NCBI GenBank assembly: GCA_036821645.1
Contig: DAISJD010000001.1
Span: forward strand, 1-64,000
Source of the DNA: DAISJD01 sp036821645
Lineage (GTDB): Bacteria; Pseudomonadota; Alphaproteobacteria; ATCC43930; CGMCC-115725
Direction of reading: 5' to 3'
DNA: 64,000 bases
In this document: positions 33,643 to 42,186 of the stretch, piece by piece
How the letters are laid out: each line of letters opens with the position of its first letter
Position numbering within the stretch: the first letter of the stretch is position 1
The notes under the pieces: generated by a model
Told to the model about the DNA's origin: nothing
The model's database searches: none
What the model saw: the letters and a program-made list of their open reading frames with translations, nothing else
Position numbers and translations under genes: made by a program

Positions 33643-34016
33643 TTATTTTTTCCCAATAGACCATTTTTATAGGCATTATAACCGATGATAATATCCTTTG
33701 AATTTACTGGTGAATTTCCATACTCATCCAATTCTCTTTTCGTATTGCCAAAATATCGATTAAATCGACCGGCATTAATCAGCAATGTATCGAGCGATAA
33801 ATCCGCCGATGCACCAACGACCCCCAAACAAAATGAAGAAATTGCCTTCAGATTACCATCAAAATTGATAGAAAATTTATAATTATCCGGAATGATTCTA
33901 TTGATTTTATCATATTTATCTTTTTTTACAGTTGAGTTTACAGTCGGCGTCGCACAGGCCCCGCGAAAGCGCAGCCGGTCATGCCAGCGATGATTCAGAG
34001 GGGCCGCCATCTGCAT
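33639..34016 (-). CDS. Unknown ORF, first gene of an AT-rich pair
   Basis: A 125-codon open frame ending four bases inside the next gene (ATGA overlap), which argues that its 3' part is genuinely coding. The last 95 residues (from TVKKDKYDKINRII to GYNAYKNGLLGKNK) are AT-rich. The first 30 (MQMAAPLNHRWHDRLRFRGA) are GC-rich and look unlike the rest, so the true start may be further inside or the gene may be a fusion at a rearrangement junction near 33950. No family was recognised. Confidence 0.5.
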   Translation of the reverse strand: MQMAAPLNHRWHDRLRFRGACATPTVNSTVKKDKYDKINRIIPDNYKFSINFDGNLKAISSFCLGVVGASADLSLDTLLINAGRFNRYFGNTKRELDEYGNSPVNSKDIIIGYNAYKNGLLGKNK

Positions 34017-34157
34017 CGCATCAATCCGTTCTCATTGCCAAGATACCAATGAGAACATAAAAAGATTTTACTGAATGCGCAACAGGCAAATAGTTGAGAT
34101 TCTAATTTTTTCTTCTCTTGTTCTTATTACACCCCCCTCCCTACAAATCCGATCGGG

Positions 34158-35120
34158 TCAAATCTGATTCAGGCGCGAAATGGACCCGTCGCTGTCGATT
34201 TCCCGGATCGCATCGGCCAACAGATGGGCGACCGAGATCCGGCGGATTTTGGGACAGGCGGCGGCCTCGGCGGTGCTGGCGATTGAATCGGTTGCGACCA
34301 ATTCTTCGAGATCGGATTTCATGATCCGGTCCACCGCCGCCCCGGACAGGACGCCATGGGTGACATAGGCCGTGACCGACAAGGCCCCCGCCTTGCGCAG
34401 CGCGGTTGCGGCATTGCAGAGCGTGCCGGCGGAATCCGCGATATCGTCGATCATCACGCAATGCCGCCCTTCGACCGACCCGATAATGTTCATCACCTCG
34501 CTCACCCCCGCCATCGGGCGGCGTTTGTCGATGATGGCAAGATCCTGGGGTTGGCGCTTATTGTCGCCCGACAGGCGCCCCAACAGACGCCGCGCCCGCA
34601 CGACCCCGCCAAGATCGGGCGACACGATCGTCACCCCGTCGATATTATAGCCGCGATGGCGTTGCACATCCTGGGCGAACAGGGGGGCCGCCTCCAGATG
34701 ATCGACCGGAATATCGAAAAAACCCTGGATCTGACCCGCATGCAGATCGAGGGTCAAGATCCGGTCGATCCCCGCCGCCACCAGCATATTCGCGACCAGC
34801 TTCGCCGAAATCGGCGAGCGCGACCCGGTTTTGCGATCCTGACGGGCGTAACCGAAATAGGGCATGACGGCGGTGATCTGACGGGCCGACCCGCGCCGCA
34901 GCGTATCCGCCACGATCAGCAATTCCATCAACGTATCGTTCGACGGGTTGGAAGTCGGCTGAACGATATAGACATCCTCGCCGCGCACATTCTCATGGAT
35001 CTCGACATGCACCTCCTGGTCGGCAAACCGGCGCAACGAGGCCGCAACCGGCTGTAAATATAACACGTCGCAAATCGCCTGACCCAAGGCCGGGTTCGAT
35101 GAACCGATGAGAACCTTCAT
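34158..35120 (-). CDS. prs: Ribose-phosphate pyrophosphokinase
   Basis: A 320-residue PRPP synthetase (ribose-5-phosphate + ATP to PRPP), the precursor for nucleotides, histidine and NAD. Visible: FADQEVHVEIHENVRGEDVYIVQ (ATP and pyrophosphate loop, split), PYFGYARQDRK flexible loop, the LDLHAGQIQGFFDIPVDHL block, and the PRPP loop VMIDDIADSAGT. The start at 35120 (MKVLIGSSNP) follows AAAGGGCG; the frame is open to 35216 but the additional residues are not family-like. It is monocistronic. Confidence 0.95.
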   Translation of the reverse strand: MKVLIGSSNPALGQAICDVLYLQPVAASLRRFADQEVHVEIHENVRGEDVYIVQPTSNPSNDTLMELLIVADTLRRGSARQITAVMPYFGYARQDRKTGSRSPISAKLVANMLVAAGIDRILTLDLHAGQIQGFFDIPVDHLEAAPLFAQDVQRHRGYNIDGVTIVSPDLGGVVRARRLLGRLSGDNKRQPQDLAIIDKRRPMAGVSEVMNIIGSVEGRHCVMIDDIADSAGTLCNAATALRKAGALSVTAYVTHGVLSGAAVDRIMKSDLEELVATDSIASTAEAAACPKIRRISVAHLLADAIREIDSDGSISRLNQI

Positions 35121-35393
35121 GGACGCCCTTTCATCCCCGATAGAACCCTGCCCCAACGGGCGGGCCGTTTTGCACGATCCTGCATGCCCCTCTATAGCAT
35201 TTCCCGTGCGGAACATCAGCCCGCATAGAGACGGGAGCGCCCAGCAAATTTGTCATAATTCGGGCGGGTTTTATGCGAATTTCGCTGGATTGTGCGCCGC
35301 CACCTCACCCATAATTGTTGTGTTGACCGCCTGTTTCGCGCAACCCACCGACAGCAATCTTCGCCACATCCGGCCCCATCTCGAGGATGATTC

Positions 35394-36221
35394 ATGGTTT
35401 TTGCTTCCCCCACGATCCGCTTCGGCACGCTTGCCCTGGCCGCGACCCTGACCGCTGCCGCCCATGCCGCCCCGACGGCGCAACAACAAACCGGCGATCA
35501 CGCCATGGGCTCGCAAATTCGACGGGTCGAACAAGGCACCACCCTGCACCCGTCCCACGGCACCAACGTCACCCGCCCGATCACCTCGGCCGGGACCAGC
35601 GTGTCCGGCCTCGATGTCAGTGCGTATCAAGGGACCGTGAATTGGACGAACGTCTTCAATCTGGGCGGCCGCTTCGCCTTCGTGAAGGCAACCGAAGGCA
35701 CCGGCTACACCAATCCGGTGTTCAGCACGCAATATAACGGTGCCGCCAGTGCCGGGCTTTATCGCGGGGCCTATCATTTCGGCCATCCCGACCTCTCGAC
35801 CGGGGCGGCGCAGGCGACCTTCTTCGTCAATCACGGCGGCGGGGCCGCCCATGACGGCAGGACGCTGCCCGGTGTGTTGGATATCGAATATAACCCGAAC
35901 GGTGCCGCCTGCTATGGGTTGTCGACCAGTGCGATGGTGGCGTGGCTGAGTAGTTTCACCACCCAATATAAGGCGCTCACCGGCCGCGATGCGATCATCT
36001 ATACCAGTACGGCCTGGTGGTCCCAATGCACCGGCAACAGCCGCAGCTTCGCCGCAACCAACCCGCTATGGATCGCGCGCTACAACACGACCGTCGGCAC
36101 CTTGCCTTATAACTGGGGCACCTATACGTTCTGGCAATTCTCCGATACCGGCACCTTGCCCGGCGATCAGGATCTGTTCAACGGCTCTGCCACCCAATTG
36201 CAAGCCATCGTGAACGGTTAA
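35394..36221 (+). CDS. Secreted GH25 lysozyme (N-acetylmuramidase)
   Basis: A 275-residue protein with a signal peptide (residues 1-26, ending AHAAP), a 45-residue linker and a GH25 (Chalaropsis/cellosyl-type) catalytic domain: GLDVSAYQGTVNW (Asp74), RFAFVKATEGTGY, GLYRGAYHFGHP, and VLDIEYNP with Asp163 and catalytic Glu165. The C-terminal YTFWQFSDTG.LPGDQDLFNG motif is intact. GAGG lies seven bases before ATG. GH25 enzymes cut peptidoglycan between MurNAc and GlcNAc. Free, secreted GH25 is more usual in Gram-positives, phages and fungi, so transfer is plausible. Confidence 0.9.
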   Translation: MVFASPTIRFGTLALAATLTAAAHAAPTAQQQTGDHAMGSQIRRVEQGTTLHPSHGTNVTRPITSAGTSVSGLDVSAYQGTVNWTNVFNLGGRFAFVKATEGTGYTNPVFSTQYNGAASAGLYRGAYHFGHPDLSTGAAQATFFVNHGGGAAHDGRTLPGVLDIEYNPNGAACYGLSTSAMVAWLSSFTTQYKALTGRDAIIYTSTAWWSQCTGNSRSFAATNPLWIARYNTTVGTLPYNWGTYTFWQFSDTGTLPGDQDLFNGSATQLQAIVNG

Positions 36222-36243
36222 CCTCCAACGAAAGCCCCCGCCC

Positions 36244-36657
36244 ATGAGCACAATTCAGACCCTGCCGGTCACACCCTACCTTACGGTCGGGGATGCGGCG
36301 GGGGCCATTGCCTTCTATCAAAAAGCCTTCGGTGCTACCTTGGGCGAACATCACCTGCATGAGAGCGGCCGCACGATGCACGCCCATCTGGGCTTCCCAG
36401 AGGGTGGCAGTATCATGCTGAGCGATGATTTCCCGGAATTTCACGGCCATTCCCGGACACCCCTGGCCCTTGGCAGTACGCCCGTGACGATCCATCTGTG
36501 CTTTACCCCCAACACGATCGATCGGGTCTGGGCCGATGCGGTCGCCGCCGGGGCCACGATCACCATGCCGCTCGAAAAGCAATTTTGGGGCGATAAATAC
36601 GGCCGCCTGAAAGACCCCTTCGGCCATGAATGGTCCCTGTCGGCACCGACGTCGTAA
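36244..36657 (+). CDS. VOC-family protein (PhnB-like glyoxalase fold)
   Basis: A 137-residue protein of the vicinal-oxygen-chelate superfamily, PhnB/YjdN-like. Start VTPYLTVGDAAGAIAFYQKAFGA is the family opening, split around residues 9-31. Later ILSDDFPE-like IMLSDDFPEF and the closing DKYGRLKDPFGHEWSLS. Two betaalphabetabetabeta units form a possible metal site. It lies 22 bp downstream of the GH25 gene and may be co-transcribed. Substrate unknown. Confidence 0.9.
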   Translation: MSTIQTLPVTPYLTVGDAAGAIAFYQKAFGATLGEHHLHESGRTMHAHLGFPEGGSIMLSDDFPEFHGHSRTPLALGSTPVTIHLCFTPNTIDRVWADAVAAGATITMPLEKQFWGDKYGRLKDPFGHEWSLSAPTS

Positions 36658-36667
36658 GAAGATGCAT

Positions 36668-36700
36668 GACCTGCTGCGGCGGCCACCTCCGCAGCAGGTC
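36668..36700. terminator. Bidirectional terminator between VOC and FliL-like genes
   Basis: Perfect 12-bp stem GACCTGCTGCGG (36668-36679) / CCGCAGCAGGTC (36689-36700) with a 9-nt loop. It overlaps the stop codon of the convergent FliL-like gene. Confidence 0.65.
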
Positions 36701-37121
36701 AATGTTTATGCGGTCGCTCGCCGATGGAGATGACCAGGACCGTATCGACGAAATCCTTGCCCAAAACCTCCCGCGCCGTTTCCAAGAGCCGTTCCTTGAT
36801 CAAAGGCAACGGCACCGGACCATTGCCCGGCGGGGCGGAATCGTAAACATCGGATAGGGTCAAGAACAACGCGTCCATCAGGCGGCGCCGGTTCGGTTCA
36901 ATCTCTGCCTCAAGCTTGCCCTCATGCAGTTCAAGACTGAGCAGGATACTGACCTCGCGTTCGATTTTATTGGTATTGCCGATGACCGAAAAGGATATAG
37001 GCTTCAGCCGGGCGTAGACGGGGCCAGCCCCCTTGCCCTCACCGCCACCTTCCGCCGCCCGCACCGGCCCCGCGAGACACGCAATCAGGATCAGGATCAA
37101 ACAGGATCGGATAATCCCCAT
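36699..37121 (-). CDS. FliL-like protein with signal peptide
   Basis: A 140-residue protein with a signal peptide (1-22, ending GPVRAAE) rather than the usual FliL membrane anchor. The body YARLKPISFSVIGNTNKIEREV, LSLELHEGKLEAEIEPNRRRLMDALFLTL and LLETAREVLG..FVDTVLVISI follows the FliL periplasmic (stomatin-like) domain pattern. FliL stabilises flagellar stators. No other flagellar gene is adjacent. It is the last gene of the riboflavin/thiL operon, 59 bp after thiL. Confidence 0.65.
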   Translation of the reverse strand: MGIIRSCLILILIACLAGPVRAAEGGGEGKGAGPVYARLKPISFSVIGNTNKIEREVSILLSLELHEGKLEAEIEPNRRRLMDALFLTLSDVYDSAPPGNGPVPLPLIKERLLETAREVLGKDFVDTVLVISIGERPHKH

Positions 37122-37180
37122 AGGGCGACCTCATGAAAAAGCGCCAGCAAGAGACGCCCGATCAGTATCGCCACCAATGG

Positions 37181-38215
37181 TTAATAAATTCCGTGCGCCC
37201 CGTCATGGGTCCAGCCGCGCCGCGATAGGGGGACGGGGGTCCCGCCGGGCGTCTCCAATACTGACAGAGCGGGCCGGTCCCGATCGCCCCTTGTCAGGCA
37301 CCCGATCTGGGTGACCGCAACACCCGCCGCCGCCGCCGCCGCCTGCACCGACGTCGCCCGATCGGGGGCAACCGTGAACAGCAATTCGTAATCGTCGCCC
37401 CCGGTCAAAACCGTCTCGATCATAGCGGGCCTCGCCGCCAGCACCCGCCCGGTCGCAGGCGATACGGGGACGTGATCGACCCAAAGTTCCGCCCGCACCC
37501 GCGAGGCTGCACAGAGATGATCGAGATCGGCCACCAACCCGTCCGAAACATCCATCATGGCGTGGGCGAGCCCGCGCAGGGCAGGGCCGAGCCTGGTGCG
37601 CGGTTGCGGCAAGCGATAGCGATCGGCCAGAAAGGCCTGGTCGGCTGGCGCGCAATCGGAAAGGCACCCCGTCGCCGCCAAGAGCCCAAGGGCGCCATCC
37701 CCGATCGTCCCGGATACGAAGATAAGATCGCCCGCAAGCGCCCCGGATCGCCGGATCGCCGTGCCGAGCGGGACATGCCCAAGCGCCGTGATCGATAGGG
37801 TGATCGGACCCGGCGTCGAGACCGAATCCCCCCCCAAAAGCCCCAGATCGAAGATATCTTGATCCTGCGCCAAACCCGCCGCAAATCCGGCGACCCAGTC
37901 ATCGTCGCACCGCCGGGGCAAGGCTATCGTCAGCAGATAGCCCCGAGGTACAGCCCCCATCGCCGCCAGATCCGACAGGTTAGTGCGCAACAATTTGCGC
38001 GCGACATCGTGGGGGGCATCAGTGCCGAGAAAATGGACCCCCTCGACCTGGGCATCCGCCGTCAGCACAAGTTCGATCCCCGGGGGCCCCGCGATGAGGG
38101 CGGCGTCATCGACAAGGCCGAGCGCACCCGGCTCACGGGCGGCAAGCGGCGCGAAATAGGCCGATATCCGGCCAAATTCGCCGAGACCTTTCCCCGCGAG
38201 GCCGCCCCCGGTCAT
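37181..38215 (-). CDS. thiL: Thiamine-monophosphate kinase
   Basis: A 344-residue ATP-dependent kinase that makes thiamine diphosphate. N-terminal GEFGRISAYFAPL, metal-binding GLVDDAALI, then TADAQVEGVHFLGTDAPHDVARKLLRTNLSDLAAMGA (split through residues 60-100), GGDSVSTPGPITLSITALG, MDVSDGLVADLDHL and TGGDDYELLFTV are all ThiL blocks. ATG at 38215 overlaps the nusB stop (ATGA). The nusB-thiL order is a common proteobacterial arrangement. Confidence 0.95.
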   Translation of the reverse strand: MTGGGLAGKGLGEFGRISAYFAPLAAREPGALGLVDDAALIAGPPGIELVLTADAQVEGVHFLGTDAPHDVARKLLRTNLSDLAAMGAVPRGYLLTIALPRRCDDDWVAGFAAGLAQDQDIFDLGLLGGDSVSTPGPITLSITALGHVPLGTAIRRSGALAGDLIFVSGTIGDGALGLLAATGCLSDCAPADQAFLADRYRLPQPRTRLGPALRGLAHAMMDVSDGLVADLDHLCAASRVRAELWVDHVPVSPATGRVLAARPAMIETVLTGGDDYELLFTVAPDRATSVQAAAAAAGVAVTQIGCLTRGDRDRPALSVLETPGGTPVPLSRRGWTHDGAHGIY

Positions 38216-38730
38216 ACCGTGGCGTCGCCTTTCTTCACCCCATGCAGCGCCTGCCATTCATCCGTGCGCAGCGTGCGCCCCAAACGGTCCAGCACGCCAT
38301 TGATCAGACCCGGTTCCCGTCCGGTAAAGAAGGCATGGGCAATATCGACATATTCGGCAATCACGACCCGCGCCGGCACATCGGCACGACAGGCAAGCTC
38401 GAACGTCGCAACCCGCAGGATCGCCCGTAAAATCGTTTCCAACCGGTCGAGCGGCCATTCTGCCGTCAAGCACCCTAGAATATGCTGATCGAGCGTGTCT
38501 TTCTGCGCCAGGGTCCCCGTGACCAATTCCCGGAACAAGACCTCATCCGGGGCCAGATATTCATCGCCGTCGATTTCCTGACCCAGATAGAACTGCACGA
38601 ATTGGGCGATGGTTTGTTGGCCGGTACTGCCGGTCAGGTCGATTTGATACAGGGCTTGAACCGCCGCCAACCGTGCCGCACTGCGCGGACTGCCCGTGCG
38701 GACCGCCCGTTTCTTTTCAGACTCACTCAT
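38212..38730 (-). CDS. nusB: Transcription antitermination factor NusB
   Basis: A 172-residue RNA-binding antitermination protein acting with NusE (S10) at boxA of rRNA operons. It has the SAARLAAVQALYQIDLTG opening, the central LVTGTLAQKDTLDQHI and the C-terminal LRAILRVATFELACRADVPARVVIAEYVDIAHAF signature (split), ending with a helix containing LINGVLDRLGR. Start ATGA-overlaps ribH stop; the stop overlaps thiL. Confidence 0.95.
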   Translation of the reverse strand: MSESEKKRAVRTGSPRSAARLAAVQALYQIDLTGSTGQQTIAQFVQFYLGQEIDGDEYLAPDEVLFRELVTGTLAQKDTLDQHILGCLTAEWPLDRLETILRAILRVATFELACRADVPARVVIAEYVDIAHAFFTGREPGLINGVLDRLGRTLRTDEWQALHGVKKGDATV

Positions 38731-39194
38731 TCAGACTTGTCCCATAAACGCGTTTTGAGGGCGATCATCGCCAAGGCCGCATTCGCCGCCTCCGCCCCTT
38801 TGTTTTTCTTGCTCCGCAAGGCGCGGGCCCAGGCCTGGTCGTCGTTTTCGACGGTCAAAATCCCAAAGCCGATGGCAAGCCCATGGCGCAGAGAGAGATC
38901 CGACAGGCCCCGCGCACTCTCGGCGCAGACATAATCATAATGGGTCGTCTCGCCGCGAATGACGCAACCCAAAGCCACATACCCATCATAGGTCCGGCGC
39001 AGATGCTGACCCTGCGGCATGACGAGCCCAGATGCCATCGCGATCGCAGTCGGAATCTCGAAAGCGCCCGGCACCGCCAGCGTATCGAACCGCGCGCCTG
39101 CGGCCGTTAGGGCTTCTTGTGCGCCAGCCCGCAACTCGGCCGCAATTTCACGATAATAGGGGGCTTCGACGATCAAGAGATGCGGCGCGCTCAT
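38727..39194 (-). CDS. ribH: 6,7-dimethyl-8-ribityllumazine synthase
   Basis: A 155-residue lumazine synthase, the penultimate enzyme of riboflavin synthesis. Visible: LIVEAPYYREIAAELRAGA, VPGAFEIPTAIA, GCVIRGETTHYDYVC (with catalytic His in the ETTHYDYV motif) and GFGILTVENDDQAWAR. It replaces the usual ENxxQA by ENDDQA. Coupled by 4-bp overlaps to ribBA upstream and nusB downstream. Confidence 0.95.
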   Translation of the reverse strand: MSAPHLLIVEAPYYREIAAELRAGAQEALTAAGARFDTLAVPGAFEIPTAIAMASGLVMPQGQHLRRTYDGYVALGCVIRGETTHYDYVCAESARGLSDLSLRHGLAIGFGILTVENDDQAWARALRSKKNKGAEAANAALAMIALKTRLWDKSE

Positions 39195-40327
39195 GAGACG
39201 GCTCCTGTCGGGGAATGCGGACCTTGAACAATCGGCTGTTGGCCCGTGATGGTGAGACCGTAGCCGTCGAGGCCGACGATCGTCTTGCGGGTATTGGAGA
39301 GTAAAATCATTTCTTTCACGCCGAGATCCAACAGGATTTGCGCACCGACGCCATAATCGCGCAACTGTGCGGCCGCCGTCTGATGGCCCAGATGATGGCG
39401 GACCTGATCGCCGAGCGCCGTTCCCGGCGATTCCCGCAGCAGGACGATGACGCCACGCCCGGCGGCCCCAATGGTCTGCATCGCGCTTTGCAACTCGCCG
39501 CCGCGCCCGCCGGTCCCGCAGCCCAGCACGTCATCCAACAGATTGAGCCCATGCATCCGTACCAGAACCGGCCCACCCGTCGTGACATCGCCTGCAACCA
39601 AGGCCAAATGTTCAATATTGTTCAGGGTATTGACATAGACGATCACTCGAAAGGCCCCGCCGAACCGGCTGGTGATCGTCGTTTCGACGCTGCGCGCCAC
39701 CAATTTCTCGTGGCGACGCCGATAGGCGATGAGATCGGCGATCGTCGCGATCTTCAACTGATGGGTCGCAGCAAAATCGATGAGATCGGATCGGCGCGCC
39801 ATCGTGCCGTCATCCTTCATGATCTCGCAGATCACCCCGGATGGGTTCAATCCGGCAAGCCGCGCGATATCGACCGAGGCTTCGGTATGGCCGGTCCGCA
39901 CCAGGACGCCGCCGTCGCGGGCCATCAACGGGAAAATATGGCCGGGGGTGACGAGATCGTAGGCCGTTTTCTCGGGATCGATCGCAACCGCAATCGTGCG
40001 GGCCCGATCCGGGGCCGAAATGCCCGTCGTCACCCCTTCGCGCGCCTCGATCGACACCGTAAAGGCCGTTTGCAGGCGCGAACTATTATGTTGGGGCATC
40101 AAGGGCAGTTTCAAAGCCTCGACCCGTTCGCGGGTCAAGGCCAAACAAATCAACCCACGCCCAAATTTTGCCATAAAATTAATGGCCTCGGGCGTCGCCT
40201 TGTCGCCCGGGATGACGAGATCGCCCTCGTTTTCGCGATCTTCGTCATCGACCAGTATGAACATCCGGCCCTGGCGCGCATCCTCGATCACATCCTCGAT
40301 CGAGGAAAAAATTGCTGATTTCGTCAT
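39191..40327 (-). CDS. ribBA: 3,4-dihydroxy-2-butanone-4-phosphate synthase with degenerate GTP cyclohydrolase II domain
   Basis: A 378-residue RibBA-type fusion. The N-terminal RibB half is intact (FILVDDEDRENEGDLV, FGRGLICLAL, THIFPL-like TPGHIFPLMARDGGVLVRTGHTEA split, CEIMKDDGTMAR). In the RibA half the zinc region reads HGLNLLDDVLGCGTGGRGGELQ where active enzymes have HxECLTGD...RCDCGxQL; on a gapless alignment the three zinc Cys become Asn, Gly and Arg. The cyclohydrolase is therefore probably inactive, as in RibBX-type proteins. The start overlaps ribE's stop by 4 bp. Confidence 0.92.
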   Translation of the reverse strand: MTKSAIFSSIEDVIEDARQGRMFILVDDEDRENEGDLVIPGDKATPEAINFMAKFGRGLICLALTRERVEALKLPLMPQHNSSRLQTAFTVSIEAREGVTTGISAPDRARTIAVAIDPEKTAYDLVTPGHIFPLMARDGGVLVRTGHTEASVDIARLAGLNPSGVICEIMKDDGTMARRSDLIDFAATHQLKIATIADLIAYRRRHEKLVARSVETTITSRFGGAFRVIVYVNTLNNIEHLALVAGDVTTGGPVLVRMHGLNLLDDVLGCGTGGRGGELQSAMQTIGAAGRGVIVLLRESPGTALGDQVRHHLGHQTAAAQLRDYGVGAQILLDLGVKEMILLSNTRKTIVGLDGYGLTITGQQPIVQGPHSPTGAVS

Positions 40328-40917
40328 GATTGATCCCTACCGATCTGACGGGCTACGTACCGCGCCAGCATGTCAATCTCAATATTCACGGCAGATCCGA
40401 CATCAAGCCAGCCAAAACAAGTCTCGGCCTGGGTATGTGGGATAATATTCACCGCAAAATGCCGCCCCTCTACGGTATTGACCGTCAAAGAGACGCCGTC
40501 GATGGCAACGGACCCTTTGCGGGCAATGTAAGGGGCAAGCCGATCCGGCACCGCAACCTCAAAGCGCACGGACTCATGATCGGGTGTCCGCGACACCACG
40601 GTGCCCACCCCGTCAACATGACCCGAGACGATGTGGCCGCCCAATTCATCGCCGAGGCAGAGTGCCCGTTCCAGATTGAGCCGCGTGCCGACCTGCCATT
40701 GCCCGACCGTCGTCAGGCCCAAGGTTTCGGCCGAAACCTGGACCTTGAACCAATCCGGCCCGGTTTCGATCACCGTCAGGCACACGCCGGAACAGGCGAT
40801 TGATGCGCCCAGAAGAATACGATCCGTGCGAAACCGGGTCTCGATCGTATAACGCGGGTCGCCATCGGGCTCGATCTGCCGAATGCGTCCGAGATCTGCA
40901 ATGATTCCTGTAAACAT
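40324..40917 (-). CDS. ribE: Riboflavin synthase, alpha subunit
   Basis: A 197-residue two-barrel riboflavin synthase, dismutating two lumazines to riboflavin. N-terminal MFTGIIADLGRI; first barrel IACSGVCLTV and LCLGDELGGHIVSGHVDGVG; second barrel SVAIDGVSLTVN and FAVNIIPHTQAET. Length matches the family (about 200). It lies 73 bp after ribD and overlaps ribBA. Confidence 0.95.
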   Translation of the reverse strand: MFTGIIADLGRIRQIEPDGDPRYTIETRFRTDRILLGASIACSGVCLTVIETGPDWFKVQVSAETLGLTTVGQWQVGTRLNLERALCLGDELGGHIVSGHVDGVGTVVSRTPDHESVRFEVAVPDRLAPYIARKGSVAIDGVSLTVNTVEGRHFAVNIIPHTQAETCFGWLDVGSAVNIEIDMLARYVARQIGRDQS

Positions 40918-40990
40918 GCTGCCAACCTAGCCCGTTCATTCAAAAAAAGATCATGCCATTTTTGCGAAACGGCTCCGCCCGATCCCAGCC

Positions 40991-42118
40991 TTACTGCCGG
41001 ACGCGCTGCACCAGATCCAGACGATCCTCGCCCAGGGTTGCGTGCCCGATCGTCTCGAAACGCACCTGATGAACAAGGCGGTCGATCGCACAGGGACCGA
41101 TCGCGGCACGGCCATCGCCGCCAATAATGCCAGGACTGCGAAACCAGGCGATCCGATCGACGAGATCCGCCCGGAGCAGGGATGCGGCCAATTCCGCCCC
41201 TCCCTCGCATAAGACCCGCGTCAATCCTCTCGCCCCCAAGGCCTGCATCATGGCGGTAAGATCGACCCGCCCTTGCGGATCGGCGGGAACGGTCAAGACC
41301 GTAACCCGCGCCGCCTCGTAAGCCCCGATCCGATCGATTTCGGCACCGGATGACCCGTGTGGGACGGTGATCAATACACTCGGATGGCGGTTTGCCCCAC
41401 GGACGAACTGCGCACTAAGGGGTGTGCGCAGCCGACTGTCGACAATGATCCGCACCCGCGTCTCATGATCTAGACCTGCAAGGCGCAGCGTCAAGGCCGG
41501 ATCGTCGGCCAGGGCCGTGCCGCTGCCGACCATGACGGCATCGTAACGCGATCGGATCGTCTGGACGAAGGTGCGGGCCTCGACCCCGGTAATCCACTGG
41601 CTTTCACCGGACCGGGTGGCGATACGCCCGTCGAACGACGTCGCCAGCTTGAGCTTCACAAGGGGACGGCCCGTCTTGACACGGCTCAAAAATCCCGCAT
41701 TGAGATGGCCCGCCTCGGTCGCCATCAGACCGATGGCGACATCGATACCGGCCGCCTGCAACAGGCCATGGCCGCGTCCGCAAACGCGCGGATCGGGATC
41801 TTCGAGCGCCGACACGACCCGGCTCACCCCCGCCCCGATCAAGGCTTCGGCACAAGGCCCCGTCTTGCCGACATGGGCGCAAGGCTCCAAAGTCACATAG
41901 GCCGTGGCCCCCCGCGCTGCCGCCCCGGCCTCGGCCAAGGCCACCGTTTCCGCATGGGGGCGTCCGCCTGGCTGCGTCCACCCGCGGCCCACGATCCGGC
42001 CCTCGTTGATCAAGACGCATCCGACGGCCGGATTGGGGGCAACGCGCCCCAATCCACGGGCCGCAAGGGCGAGAGCCGTCGTCATCGCCGCGCGATCATT
42101 CTCCGTCCATGACGACAT
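40991..42118 (-). CDS. ribD: Bifunctional pyrimidine deaminase/reductase RibD
   Basis: A 375-residue fusion. The N-terminal deaminase has NPAVGCVLINEGRIVGRGW, zinc-binding HAE (GRPHAETVAL) and PCAHVGKTGPCAEAL. The C-terminal reductase has KLKLATSFDGRIATRSGESQWITG (split) and LCEGGAELAASLL. It performs the second and third steps of riboflavin synthesis. Start ATG 42118 follows GAAGGA by six bases; TTG 42124 is in frame two codons upstream. It lies 68 bp after nrdR. Confidence 0.95.
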   Translation of the reverse strand: MSSWTENDRAAMTTALALAARGLGRVAPNPAVGCVLINEGRIVGRGWTQPGGRPHAETVALAEAGAAARGATAYVTLEPCAHVGKTGPCAEALIGAGVSRVVSALEDPDPRVCGRGHGLLQAAGIDVAIGLMATEAGHLNAGFLSRVKTGRPLVKLKLATSFDGRIATRSGESQWITGVEARTFVQTIRSRYDAVMVGSGTALADDPALTLRLAGLDHETRVRIIVDSRLRTPLSAQFVRGANRHPSVLITVPHGSSGAEIDRIGAYEAARVTVLTVPADPQGRVDLTAMMQALGARGLTRVLCEGGAELAASLLRADLVDRIAWFRSPGIIGGDGRAAIGPCAIDRLVHQVRFETIGHATLGEDRLDLVQRVRQ

Positions 42119-42186
42119 CCGCAATCCTTCAAACCCATGGCGAGGCGGCGATCGTGACGATCGGCCTCACACCTTATAAGCCGCGT

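Noticed and set aside
28304..34100. A cas operon or prophage around the CRISPR array
   Set aside because: No Cas1/Cas2, effector, integrase, transposase or phage structural protein could be recognised; the XRE and TetR regulators alone are not evidence for either.
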